NCBI GenBank assembly: GCA_016293805.1
Contig: JAEDDI010000010.1
Location: forward strand, 1 to 46,079
Source of the DNA: Bacillota bacterium
GTDB lineage: Bacteria; Bacillota; Clostridia; Peptostreptococcales; Anaerovoracaceae
DNA: 46,079 bases
Reading direction: 5' to 3'
Under the pieces are notes generated by a model. That model did not search any database, was not told where the DNA came from, and was given only the letters and a program-made list of their open reading frames with translations. Of the stretch, positions 25,327 to 33,321 are shown one piece after another. Position numbers and translations under genes: made by a program. Within the stretch, counting starts at the first letter, position 1, and each line of letters opens with the position of its first letter.

Positions 25327-26049
25327 ATGGAGATTACATTAGAGAAGATTGAACTTGTAAAAGACAGAACAGGTGTAAGCTACAAAGAGGCAAAAGAAGT
25401 ACTTGAGGCAAATGATGGCAGCGTTGTGGATGCCATTATCGCTATTGAGGAGTCATTTGATGAGAATACCGGAAGAAACAGTGAAGGATCAAAAATCATC
25501 GAGAATCTCAAGAATCTGATTAAGAAGGGCAATGTTTCCAGAATTGTTGTCAGAAAGGAAGACGAAGTAATTCTCAACATTCCTGTTAATATCGGAATTA
25601 TCGGCGCTGTTATCGCACCTGTTGCATCAGTTATTGCAGTTGCAGCATCTTTCGGATTCAAATGTGTCATTGAAGTTGTTAAAGAAGACGGCACTATCAT
25701 AGACGTCAGCGACAGAGCAAACGATACAATAGATGTTGTGGTTGAAAAAGGTGCGGGAATACTTGATGATGTAAAAACAAAGGGCGCTGAAGCCTATGAG
25801 AAGGCAAAGGAAAAGGTAGCAGACAGAGATTTTGAAGATATCAAGGAAAAGGGTGCTGACATTTACGCTGCAGGCGTAGACAAGGCAAAGGACATAGCAA
25901 GCAAGTTCACATCATCAAAAGAAGATGATAAAGATGCTTTTGTTATCAATATTGCAGAGGATATTGAAAATGCCGCAGATATTCTTGAAGAGGAAATGGC
26001 AGAAGAGCTTGAAGGTAATGTCAGAATTGTGGATATAACAGAAGACTAA
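25327..26049 (+). CDS. DUF4342 protein with UBA-like N-terminus and helical tail
   Basis: 240-residue protein of unknown function. Residues about 1-42 form a UBA/TS-N-like three-helix unit (VKDRTGVSYKEAKEVLEAND...). A glycine/alanine-rich apolar segment at about 80-105 (IIGAVIAPVASVIAVAAS) could contact or cross the membrane and lies within the DUF4342 region. After about 140 it has lysine-and-glutamate-rich helical repeats containing A-YEKAKEKV and IYAAGVDKAKD, then a very acidic end. ATG 25327 follows GGAGGAACAAT; an in-frame ATG at 25294, inside recO, is rejected for lack of such a site. It sits between recO and glyS, so it is expressed with the translation and repair genes. Confidence 0.75.
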   Translation: MEITLEKIELVKDRTGVSYKEAKEVLEANDGSVVDAIIAIEESFDENTGRNSEGSKIIENLKNLIKKGNVSRIVVRKEDEVILNIPVNIGIIGAVIAPVASVIAVAASFGFKCVIEVVKEDGTIIDVSDRANDTIDVVVEKGAGILDDVKTKGAEAYEKAKEKVADRDFEDIKEKGADIYAAGVDKAKDIASKFTSSKEDDKDAFVINIAEDIENAADILEEEMAEELEGNVRIVDITED

Positions 26050-26077
26050 TATTTTAAGAAAGCAGGTGTAACCTTAA

Positions 26078-27484
26078 ATGGAAGAAAGAGCAGTAACAAT
26101 GGAGAAGATTGTAGCCCTATGCAAGAACAGGGGATTTATATTCCCGGGGTCCGATATTTACGGAGGTCTTGCTAATACATGGGATTACGGTCCTCTCGGA
26201 GTGGAATTCAAAAATAACGTTAAGAAGGCATGGTGGAAGAAATTTGTACAGGAATCCAAATACAATGTCGGACTTGATGCAGCTATACTCATGAACCCTC
26301 AGACATGGGTTGCATCGGGACATGTTGGAGGTTTCTCGGATCCGCTTATAGACTGCAAAGAGTGCAAGGCAAGATTCAGAGCAGACAAGCTCATAGAAGA
26401 CTACATGCATGAAAACGGTATTGAAGGCATCACGGTTGACGGATGGTCAAATGAGAAGCTGGAAGAATATATCGCAGAAAAAGGAATTGTATGTCCGGAA
26501 TGCGGAAAAAGCAGCTTTACAGGAATCAGACAGTTCAACCTCATGTTTAAGACATTCCAGGGTGTTACTGAAGATTCCAAATCGGAAATTTACCTTAGAC
26601 CTGAAACTGCACAGGGTATATTTGTCAATTTCAAAAATGTTCAGAGATCGGCAAGAAAGAAGCTGCCTTTCGGTATTGCGCAGGTAGGTAAATCTTTTAG
26701 AAATGAAATAACTCCCGGCAATTTCACATTCAGAACAAGAGAATTTGAACAGATGGAACTTGAGTTTTTCTGCAAGCCGGGAACAGATCTTGAGTGGTTT
26801 GCATACTGGAAAGACTATTGTGCAGCATTCCTTAAATCACTTGGCATGAAGGAAGAGCATATAAAGCTCAGAGACCATGAACAGGAAGAGTTATCTCACT
26901 ACAGTAATGCCACTACAGATATCGAGTATCTGTTCCCGTTCGGATGGGGAGAATTATGGGGAATCGCAGACAGAACTGATTTCGACCTGAGACAGCACAG
27001 TGAGCATTCCGGTCAGGAAATGAACTATGTAGATTCTGAAACAGGTGAAAAATACATTCCTTACTGTATCGAACCGTCGCTTGGAGCTGACAGAGTTGCT
27101 CTGGCTTTCCTTATAGAAGCATATGATGAGGAAGTTCTTACTGATGCCAAGGGCAAGGAGGATGTAAGAGTTGTGATGAGATTCCACCCTGCACTTGCAC
27201 CTTTCAAATGCGCTGTACTGCCTCTTGCGAAGAAGCTTTCAGATGTTGCTGAACCTATCCATGAAGAGCTTTCAAAATACTTCATGTGTGATTATGATGC
27301 TTCAGGTTCAATCGGAAAGAGATATCGTCGTGAGGACGAAATCGGAACACCATTTTGCATCTGTGTTGACTTCGATACAGAAACAGACGGCTGCGTGACT
27401 GTAAGAGACAGAGATACTATGGAACAGGTGAGAATACCGGTTTCAGAGGTCAGAGAATATATAGAGGCCAGATTATCATTTTAA
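26078..27484 (+). CDS. glyS: glycyl-tRNA synthetase (homodimeric class II type)
   Basis: 468-residue alpha2-type enzyme that charges tRNA-Gly. Near the N-terminus are VALCKNRGFIFPGSDIYGGL and NTWDYGPLGVEFKNNVK; class II motif 2 lies around GKSFRNEITPGNFTFRTREFEQMELE; motif 3 is in EPSLGADRVALAFL. CKECK and CPECG provide a Cys4 zinc site. The C-terminal anticodon-binding domain starts near APFKCAVLPL. An alternative Met lies seven codons in (26099). Only 28 nt separate it from the DUF4342 gene, so it has no T-box leader of its own. Confidence 0.95.
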   Translation: MEERAVTMEKIVALCKNRGFIFPGSDIYGGLANTWDYGPLGVEFKNNVKKAWWKKFVQESKYNVGLDAAILMNPQTWVASGHVGGFSDPLIDCKECKARFRADKLIEDYMHENGIEGITVDGWSNEKLEEYIAEKGIVCPECGKSSFTGIRQFNLMFKTFQGVTEDSKSEIYLRPETAQGIFVNFKNVQRSARKKLPFGIAQVGKSFRNEITPGNFTFRTREFEQMELEFFCKPGTDLEWFAYWKDYCAAFLKSLGMKEEHIKLRDHEQEELSHYSNATTDIEYLFPFGWGELWGIADRTDFDLRQHSEHSGQEMNYVDSETGEKYIPYCIEPSLGADRVALAFLIEAYDEEVLTDAKGKEDVRVVMRFHPALAPFKCAVLPLAKKLSDVAEPIHEELSKYFMCDYDASGSIGKRYRREDEIGTPFCICVDFDTETDGCVTVRDRDTMEQVRIPVSEVREYIEARLSF

Positions 27485-27509
27485 TTTAATATAGAAAGGA
27501 TTTTCAGCT

Positions 27510-30134
27510 ATGGAGAAATTTGTTTATTCATTTAATGAAGGCACAAAAGACATGAGAAGTCTGTTAGGCGGAAAGGGTGCAAATCTTGCAGAAATGACAA
27601 GAATCGGCCTTCCCGTTCCTTTCGGATTTACTGTTACAACAGAAGCATGCAACAAGTATTATGACGATGGAAAGACTATTGATGCCGGAATTGAAAAGGA
27701 AATCTATGAACATCTGGCAGATCTTGAAAATGTCACAGGAAAGAAATTCGGCAGTGTTGATAACCCGTTACTTGTATCAGTAAGATCAGGAGCAGTCTTT
27801 TCAATGCCAGGGATGATGGATACCATACTGAATCTGGGTCTTAATGACGATGCAGTGGAAGGTCTTGCAAGACTTACTGAAAACGACAGATTTGCATATG
27901 ACAGCTACAGAAGATTCATTCAGATGTTTGGTGATGTTGTAATGGAGATTCCTAAAGCAAAGTTTGATGCAATATTTGATTCAAAGAAAGAAGAAAAAGG
28001 CTGTCAGTATGATGTGGAACTTAAGACTGAGGATCTTAAGGAGATTATAGATTCATACAAGGTACTTGTAAAAGAAGAGATTGGAAGAGACTTTCCGCAG
28101 GATCCAAAGGATCAGCTGATGGAAGCTGTCATGGCTGTATTCAGATCATGGAACAACGAAAGAGCTATTCTTTACAGACAGCTTAATAATATCCCTGGAA
28201 ATCTCGGAACAGCTGTTAATGTTCAGTCGATGGTATTCGGCAATATGGGTGACACATCAGGAACAGGTGTTGCATTCACAAGAAACCCTGCTACAGGCGA
28301 AAACAGAATTTTTGGAGAATTCCTTGTAAATGCACAGGGGGAAGACGTTGTTGCAGGTATAAGAACGCCGCAGCCTATTAGTGAAATGGAACAGGCATTC
28401 CCTGAAGTATACAAAGATTTTACAAGAATTGCAGAAATCCTTGAAAATCACTATCAGGATATGCAGGATATGGAATTCACTGTAGAAAGAAACAAGCTTT
28501 ATATGCTTCAGACAAGAAATGGCAAGAGAACTGCAGCTGCAGCTGTAAAGATTGCTGTTGATATGGAAGCTGAAGGACTTATAGACAAGAAAATTGCTGT
28601 TACAAGACTTGAACCGGGACAGATAGATCAGCTTCTTCATCCTGCATTTGATGATAAGGAAGAAAAGGCTGCTGAAGTTCTTACAAGAGGTCTCGCAGCA
28701 TCACCCGGCGCTGCTGCAGGCAGAATATATTTCAATGCTGCTGATGCAGTTGATGCTTCTGCAAACGGTGAAAAGGCAGTTCTTGTAAGACTTGAGACTT
28801 CACCTGAAGATCTGGCAGGCATGGTTGCTGCAGAAGGTATCCTTACTGCAAGAGGCGGTATGACATCACATGCTGCTGTAGTTGCAAGAGGAATGGGCAA
28901 ATGCTGCGTATCAGGATGTCATGAAATCAAGGTTAATGAAGAAGCCAGGACACTTGAAGTGGCTGGATATACTTTCCGCGAAGGTGACGAGATTTCTCTT
29001 AATGGTACTACAGGCACTGTATACAAGGGACTTGTTGCTACAAAGGCACCTGAACTTTCTGGAGACTTCGCTACAATAATGAAGTGGGCAGATGATATAA
29101 GAACGCTCAAGGTTAGAACTAATGCCGACAATCCAAGAGATGCAAAGCAGGCTGTTGAATTCGGAGCTGAAGGTATAGGTCTTTGCAGAACTGAGCACAT
29201 GTTCTTCGAAGAAGACAGAATCCCTAATTTCAGAAAGATGATACTTTCTGAAAACGTTGAGGAAAGAAGGGAAAACCTTAAGGCAATCCTTGATTATCAG
29301 AAGTCAGATTTCAAGGGCATCTATGAAGTGATGGAAGAAAGACCTGTTACAATCAGACTTCTTGACCCGCCTCTTCATGAGTTTATTCCGCATACAGATG
29401 AGGAATTCAGAGAGCTTTCAGCCCAGATCGGTGTTCCTTATGAAAAAATAGCAAAGAAGGCAACTGAACTTCATGAGTTCAACCCTATGCTTGGACACAG
29501 AGGATGCCGTCTTGCAGTTACATATCCTGAAATAGCTGAAATGCAGGCAGAGGCAATCATTCAGGCAGCTGTTGAAGTAAGAAGAGAAAAAGGCTTTGAC
29601 ATTGTGCCTGAAATAATGATTCCGCTTGTAGGTTCAGTTAAGGAACTTGCATATGTTAAGAAAGTAGTAGTTGCAAAAGCAGAAGAAGTTCTTGAAAGAG
29701 AAGGCGAAAAAATGAAGTATCTTGTCGGTACTATGATTGAGATTCCAAGAGCTGCACTTACTGCTGATGAAATCGCAGAAGAGGCTGAATTCTTCTCATT
29801 TGGTACAAACGACCTTACTCAGATGACATTCGGATTCTCAAGAGATGATACAGGCGCTATTATCAAGGAATACAGAGACAAGAACATCTTTGATGAAGAT
29901 CCGTTCCAGCAGCTTGATCAGACAGGTGTAGGAAAGCTTGTTAAGATGGCTGCAGACCTTGGTAAGGCTGTAAGACCTAATATCAAGCTTGGTATCTGCG
30001 GAGAACATGGAGGAGATCCTAAGACAATAGATTTTTGCTACAGAACTGGTCTTAATTACGTTTCATGTTCACCGTTCAGAGTTCCTATTGCAAGACTTGC
30101 TGCTGCACAGGCAGTTGTTAACAACGAAGAATAA
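27510..30134 (+). CDS. ppdK: pyruvate, phosphate dikinase
   Basis: Interconverts pyruvate + ATP + Pi and PEP + AMP + PPi; in anaerobes it often works in glycolysis, saving energy through PPi. Full length at 874 residues. The N-terminal nucleotide-binding domain has GGKGANLAEMTRIGLPVP and RSGAVFSMPGMMDTILNLG. The swivelling phosphohistidine domain has GGMTSHAAVVARGMGK (H454). The C-terminal PEP/pyruvate barrel has GIGLCRTEHMF, GTNDLTQM and GICGEHGGD. AAAGGA precedes the ATG. Follows glyS by 25 nt and ends at a strong terminator. No regulatory-protein gene (DUF299) is adjacent. Confidence 0.96.
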   Translation: MEKFVYSFNEGTKDMRSLLGGKGANLAEMTRIGLPVPFGFTVTTEACNKYYDDGKTIDAGIEKEIYEHLADLENVTGKKFGSVDNPLLVSVRSGAVFSMPGMMDTILNLGLNDDAVEGLARLTENDRFAYDSYRRFIQMFGDVVMEIPKAKFDAIFDSKKEEKGCQYDVELKTEDLKEIIDSYKVLVKEEIGRDFPQDPKDQLMEAVMAVFRSWNNERAILYRQLNNIPGNLGTAVNVQSMVFGNMGDTSGTGVAFTRNPATGENRIFGEFLVNAQGEDVVAGIRTPQPISEMEQAFPEVYKDFTRIAEILENHYQDMQDMEFTVERNKLYMLQTRNGKRTAAAAVKIAVDMEAEGLIDKKIAVTRLEPGQIDQLLHPAFDDKEEKAAEVLTRGLAASPGAAAGRIYFNAADAVDASANGEKAVLVRLETSPEDLAGMVAAEGILTARGGMTSHAAVVARGMGKCCVSGCHEIKVNEEARTLEVAGYTFREGDEISLNGTTGTVYKGLVATKAPELSGDFATIMKWADDIRTLKVRTNADNPRDAKQAVEFGAEGIGLCRTEHMFFEEDRIPNFRKMILSENVEERRENLKAILDYQKSDFKGIYEVMEERPVTIRLLDPPLHEFIPHTDEEFRELSAQIGVPYEKIAKKATELHEFNPMLGHRGCRLAVTYPEIAEMQAEAIIQAAVEVRREKGFDIVPEIMIPLVGSVKELAYVKKVVVAKAEEVLEREGEKMKYLVGTMIEIPRAALTADEIAEEAEFFSFGTNDLTQMTFGFSRDDTGAIIKEYRDKNIFDEDPFQQLDQTGVGKLVKMAADLGKAVRPNIKLGICGEHGGDPKTIDFCYRTGLNYVSCSPFRVPIARLAAAQAVVNNEE

Positions 30135-30161
30135 GGGATCAGAACATTCGGATAGATATAT

Positions 30162-30194
30162 GCCCCCTGTTGACATTGATACAGGGGGCTTTTT
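30162..30194 (+). terminator. intrinsic terminator
   Basis: 9-bp perfect stem GCCCCCTGT / ACAGGGGGC with a 10-nt loop and TTTTT. It closes the long phoH-to-ppdK unit. Confidence 0.93.
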
Positions 30195-30233
30195 CTGTTA
30201 AAATAGTGTTGTTGGATTATTAGGAGAACTGGG

Positions 30234-30689
30234 ATGAAAGCATTAATTATGACATTCTTCGTTGCAATGCTTCCTGTACTTGAATTAAGAGGCGCAATTC
30301 CGATAGGAACGGCGGCAGGTCTTGATCCGAGACTGGTTTTTATTGTGGCGATAATAGGGAATCTTGTTCCTGTTCCGTTTATAATATTGTTTATTAGGCG
30401 GATATTTGCATGGATGAGAAGAAGATCCGACTTCTTCAACAGGATTGTTACCAAAATGGAAGAGAAGGCTGCAAAGAATGCTGAGAAGGTATACCGATTC
30501 GAAAATATAGGGCTGTTTCTTCTCGTAGCTGTGCCACTTCCCGGTACAGGGGCATGGACAGGTTCGCTTGTTGCGGCATTTCTCGATATGAGATTAAAAC
30601 GGTGCCTGGGACCGATAATACTCGGAGTTTTTGCAGCGGGAATTATTGTATATATCATTACATATGGTGTTGCATCTGTAATAGTATGA
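30234..30689 (+). CDS. COG2426 (small multidrug export family) membrane protein
   Basis: 151-residue integral membrane protein of the family named Sm_multidrug_ex (PF06695). Four or so hydrophobic segments are visible: about 1-15, 30-48, 88-105 and 125-148. Conserved blocks are ELRGAIPIG at the N-terminus and AVPLPGTGAWTGSL in the middle. Despite the family name, transport of drugs is not well shown for most members. It has a good ribosome binding site (AGGAG) and lies alone after the ppdK terminator. Its own terminator has been split by the IS element immediately downstream. Confidence 0.8.
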   Translation: MKALIMTFFVAMLPVLELRGAIPIGTAAGLDPRLVFIVAIIGNLVPVPFIILFIRRIFAWMRRRSDFFNRIVTKMEEKAAKNAEKVYRFENIGLFLLVAVPLPGTGAWTGSLVAAFLDMRLKRCLGPIILGVFAAGIIVYIITYGVASVIV

Positions 30690-30702
30690 AAAAACGAACC
30701 AC

Positions 30703-30713
30703 GCGTCAAACGC
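30703..30713. repeat. target-site duplication, left copy
   Basis: GCGTCAAACGC, identical to 32379-32389. The sequence is itself a dyad: GCG-N5-CGC. Confidence 0.8.
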
Positions 30714-30730
30714 CAATGGCATTAAGTTAA
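30714..30730 (+). repeat. IS left inverted repeat
   Basis: CAATGGCATTAAGTTAA, perfect inverse of 32362-32378; the match could extend outwards into the duplication. Confidence 0.88.
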
Positions 30731-30741
30731 GGAAATAGCGA

Positions 30742-30780
30742 AACCCCCTCGTATCAAAAAAGTTTGATGCGGGGGTTTTT
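30742..30780 (+). terminator. terminator inside the IS, upstream of the transposase
   Basis: Long stem: AACCCCC and GTATCAAA pair with TTTGATGC and GGGGGTT, with a 2-nt bulge, then TTTTT. It would stop transcripts that enter the IS from the neighbouring gene. Confidence 0.8.
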
Positions 30781-30809
30781 CTATGCTTGACAACTGCTGC
30801 ATTTTGTGC

Positions 30810-30890
30810 GGCCACTTTTATCAGATTGTATTTAATTGGATAAAAGTGGCCCTTGTAAGTAGGAACTATCAACACTACTTGCAAGGAGGT
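30810..30890 (+). promoter_or_regulatory. leader hairpins, the second hiding the transposase ribosome binding site
   Basis: First hairpin: perfect 13-bp stem GGCCACTTTTATC (30810-30822) with GATAAAAGTGGCC (30839-30851). Second: 12-bp stem CCTTGTAAGTAG (30851-30862) with CTACTTGCAAGG (30875-30886). The 3' arm of the second contains AAGG of the AAGGAGGT site (30883-30890) for the transposase, so folding should lower translation. Confidence 0.7.
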
Positions 30891-30895
30891 ACATC

Positions 30896-32218
30896 ATGAA
30901 GATTCAGGAAGTAGTTGAAAAATTTTATTCTGAGATTGCAAAATTAGAAACAATCAAATCAGAATTCTGTATTCATCCAGAAAAGGATTTTACCCGTGAC
31001 AGGAAAATTCCTTTTTCCTCTGTCATAAGAACGATTTTGTCTTTTGGAGGTGGAACGCTGACAAACGAGTTGCTGAAAATTAATAAATTTGCACCAGATT
31101 CCCCTACATCATCCGCCTTTGTACAGCAGCGGGATAAAATATCATCGGAAGCTTTTTCTACTCTGTTTTCCATGATTAATCAGGTCTTTGATCAGAATAC
31201 ACGCTACAAAGGATACCGCCTGATGGCTGTTGACGGAAGCCATATCCATGTGCCGACAAATCCGAAGGATACCGATGCATTTGTGAAATGCAAGGAAAGC
31301 GAACGGCCGCACAATGAGTTCCATCTGAATGCGATGTTTGATATTCTTCAGAAGGTCTATACCGATGCGGTGGTTCAGAAGTACCGTACGCAGAATGAAG
31401 ATAAAGCAATGATTGAAATGATTGAACGTGCATCATATCAAAATGCCATTGCTATCTGTGACAGGGGGTATGAATCGTATAACAATATGGCGCACCTGCA
31501 GACAAGCGGTTGGAAATATATCATACGCATAAAAGAACCTGGTGGGCGCGGTATTGCCGATGGACTTCAACTACCAGAATGTGAAGAGTTTGATTTTCTG
31601 CTTAAATTATCCATAACCAGAAGAAAGAATCGAGAGACCAAAGAACGATTAAAAAACAGGAATCAGTATAGGTATATCCCGAATAAAGTAGCTTTTGATT
31701 ATCTTTCCAGAGACTTCAAGCGTAGTGATCCTGCTGAATTTTTTACTTTAAATTTTAGGGTTGTCAGAATTGCAATAAGTGAAAACTCATACGAAATGCT
31801 GGTAACGAATCTTTCCGAAGAAGAATTCCCTAAGGAGGAATTGAAGAAACTTTATGCTATGAGATGGGGAATAGAAACATCTTTTAGAAATCTAAAATAC
31901 ATAGTTGGGATGCTTGGATTTCATTCGCGTAAATCAGAATCCGTAACCCAGGAAATTTATGCAAGCCTTATCATGCACAATATGACTCAGTTTGTTTCTA
32001 ACTGTGTACACCTTCCTGAAAAGGAAATGAAATATGATTATACGATTCGCTTTTCAATAGCTGTAAATATAGTAAAGAGCCTTGTACTTGGTGATATTTC
32101 GCCACCGAATGCCGAAATACTGATACGCAGAAATGTAACTCCAGTTCGACCAAACCGGAGTTACTCACGTAAACCAAGAGCCAAGGCTCAAATCCAATTC
32201 ACATACAGAATAGCATAA
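30896..32218 (+). CDS. IS4-family transposase
   Basis: 440-residue DDE transposase that cuts and joins the IS ends. Catalytic residues visible: D113 in AVDGSH, D189 in AICDRGYESYN and E327 in YAMRWGIETSFRNLKY. The last fits the IS4 signature Y-x2-R-x3-E-x6-K exactly (Y320, R323, E327, K334). The N-terminal domain (about 1-105) should bind the terminal repeats; the basic C-terminus (RPNRSYSRKPRAKAQ) is typical. ATG 30896 follows AAGGAGGT. No frameshift or stop interrupts the gene, so the element may still be active. Only one copy is in the window. Confidence 0.94.
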   Translation: MKIQEVVEKFYSEIAKLETIKSEFCIHPEKDFTRDRKIPFSSVIRTILSFGGGTLTNELLKINKFAPDSPTSSAFVQQRDKISSEAFSTLFSMINQVFDQNTRYKGYRLMAVDGSHIHVPTNPKDTDAFVKCKESERPHNEFHLNAMFDILQKVYTDAVVQKYRTQNEDKAMIEMIERASYQNAIAICDRGYESYNNMAHLQTSGWKYIIRIKEPGGRGIADGLQLPECEEFDFLLKLSITRRKNRETKERLKNRNQYRYIPNKVAFDYLSRDFKRSDPAEFFTLNFRVVRIAISENSYEMLVTNLSEEEFPKEELKKLYAMRWGIETSFRNLKYIVGMLGFHSRKSESVTQEIYASLIMHNMTQFVSNCVHLPEKEMKYDYTIRFSIAVNIVKSLVLGDISPPNAEILIRRNVTPVRPNRSYSRKPRAKAQIQFTYRIA

Positions 32219-32290
32219 AAACATGCTAATTAGTATAGCAAAAGTGGCAGAATAACATTCTGTCTATTTTCTCATGCAAAAAAAGAAAAT

Positions 32291-32329
32291 ACAGAAGAGA
32301 AAACCTTCATTTTAGGTTGGCTCTTCTGT
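32291..32329 (+). repeat. hairpin near the IS right end
   Basis: ACAGAAGAG and CTCTTCTGT form a 9-bp stem, with an inner AACCT/AGGTT pairing. It is a probable transcription end or barrier for the transposase transcript; the T-run is poor. Confidence 0.5.
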
Positions 32330-32361
32330 ATGATTTCCCTAAAGCATACTACTCATATCTG

Positions 32362-32378
32362 TTAACTTAATGCCATTG
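32362..32378 (-). repeat. IS right inverted repeat
   Basis: TTAACTTAATGCCATTG, the exact inverse of the left repeat. Confidence 0.88.
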
Positions 32379-32389
32379 GCGTCAAACGC
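32379..32389. repeat. target-site duplication, right copy
   Basis: GCGTCAAACGC, identical to 30703-30713. Confidence 0.8.
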
Positions 32390-32405
32390 GTGGTTTTCTG
32401 TATAC

Positions 32406-32441
32406 AAAAAAGCTTAGAGCTACTCGTCTCTAAGCTTTTTT
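32406..32441. terminator. bidirectional intrinsic terminator at the rluA end
   Basis: Stem AGCTTAGAG / CTCTAAGCT (9 bp), extended by A-runs and T-runs on both sides, with an 8-nt loop holding the rluA stop. It works on the minus strand for rluA and also stops rightward transcripts leaving the IS. Confidence 0.88.
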
Positions 32442-33313
32442 ATAAGGTTGTTCATATCATCGTAAAGAGGTGCTTCAAGCACGATTCTTTCACCTGTAAC
32501 TGGATGGTAAAATGAAAGAAATCTTGCGTGCAGCGCCTGTCTTTCTATAAGGGAGGGAGCTTCACCTCCGTAAAGATAATCGCCAAGTACGGGGTATCCT
32601 ATGTGACTCATGTGCACTCTTATCTGATGAGTTCGCCCTGTTTCCAGAAGGAGCTCGACAAGAGTATGTCTTTTAAACCTTTCCATCACCCTATAGTGAG
32701 TAATACTCCTGTCACCATCTTCCATGACTCCGCGTTCAACTCTCTCAGGATCGGGTCTGCCTATGGGAAGATCAATAGTACCTTCATCATCTGTGATAAC
32801 TCCTTTCAGAACAGCGATGTATTTCTTTTCGACTCTGTTTGTCTTCATCTGTTTCATGAGACTGTCCTGAGTATGGGAATTCTTGCCGATTATGAGAAGT
32901 CCTGAAGTATCCATATCGAGTCTGTTTACAAACCGTATCTTGAATGACTGTCCCGTATCGTTCATATACTTCATGAGACCATTTGCTATTGTATGCACAG
33001 GATGGCCTTTTGTAGGGTGAACGATAACGTAAGGCTGCTTGTTTATTACAAGAATATCATCATCTTCATATACCGGATAGATAGGGATATTCTCAGGATC
33101 GAAATCACTCTTCTCATCAGGAATTCTTACTTCAAGAATATCTCCCTCATCTGCAGTTACCCAGCCGGGCATTGATTCGCCATTGAGAAATAAACATCTG
33201 TTTTTCTTTATTTTTGTCATCAGTCTGGATGAAAAACTGAATTCACGGCGAATAATCTGTTTAATAGGTATTTCGGTATCTTCCTTCTTTACTGTATATC
33301 TGAAAACTGCCAT
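32420..33313 (-). CDS. RluA/RluD-family pseudouridine synthase
   Basis: 297-residue enzyme isomerising uridine to pseudouridine in rRNA or tRNA. An S4-like RNA-binding segment occupies about 15-75. The catalytic domain has RFVNRLDMDTSGLLI with the catalytic Asp, KKYIAVLKG, and LETGRTHQIRVHM. The exact RNA target cannot be told from the family. AGGAG lies upstream of the ATG. Third gene of pepF-nadK-rluA, 8 nt after nadK. Confidence 0.92.
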   Translation of the reverse strand: MAVFRYTVKKEDTEIPIKQIIRREFSFSSRLMTKIKKNRCLFLNGESMPGWVTADEGDILEVRIPDEKSDFDPENIPIYPVYEDDDILVINKQPYVIVHPTKGHPVHTIANGLMKYMNDTGQSFKIRFVNRLDMDTSGLLIIGKNSHTQDSLMKQMKTNRVEKKYIAVLKGVITDDEGTIDLPIGRPDPERVERGVMEDGDRSITHYRVMERFKRHTLVELLLETGRTHQIRVHMSHIGYPVLGDYLYGGEAPSLIERQALHARFLSFYHPVTGERIVLEAPLYDDMNNLIKKLRDE

Positions 33314-33321
33314 TGATTCTC

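Larger units (their letters stand above)
30714..32378 (+). mobile_element. IS4-family insertion sequence (IS231-like ends), intact
   Basis: A 1665-bp element with perfect 17-bp terminal inverted repeats (CAATGGCATTAAGTTAA), flanked by an 11-bp direct repeat GCGTCAAACGC. It encodes one full-length DDE transposase. The exact ends are ambiguous by a few bases, because target and terminal bases match; I chose ends starting CA, as in IS231, and a duplication of 11 bp, both usual for that group. Structured leader and tail regions flank the gene. Confidence 0.9.
30697..32395 (+). terminator. terminator split by the IS element
   Basis: AACCACGC (30697-30704) on the left and GCGTGGTT (32388-32395) followed by TTC on the right are perfect complements. 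Removing the IS and one target copy restores an 8-bp stem with a GTCAAAC loop and T-tail, correctly placed for the COG2426 gene. Confidence 0.7.

Noticed and set aside
26050..26077. Possible T-box leader for glyS
   Set aside because: Only 28 nt separate glyS from the previous gene; no room for a T-box.
30705..32387. Alternative reading of the IS with a 7-bp duplication GTCAAAC and 19-bp inverted repeats
   Set aside because: Equally consistent with the bases, but IS4/IS231-type elements usually duplicate 10-12 bp and begin with CA, so the 11-bp reading is preferred.
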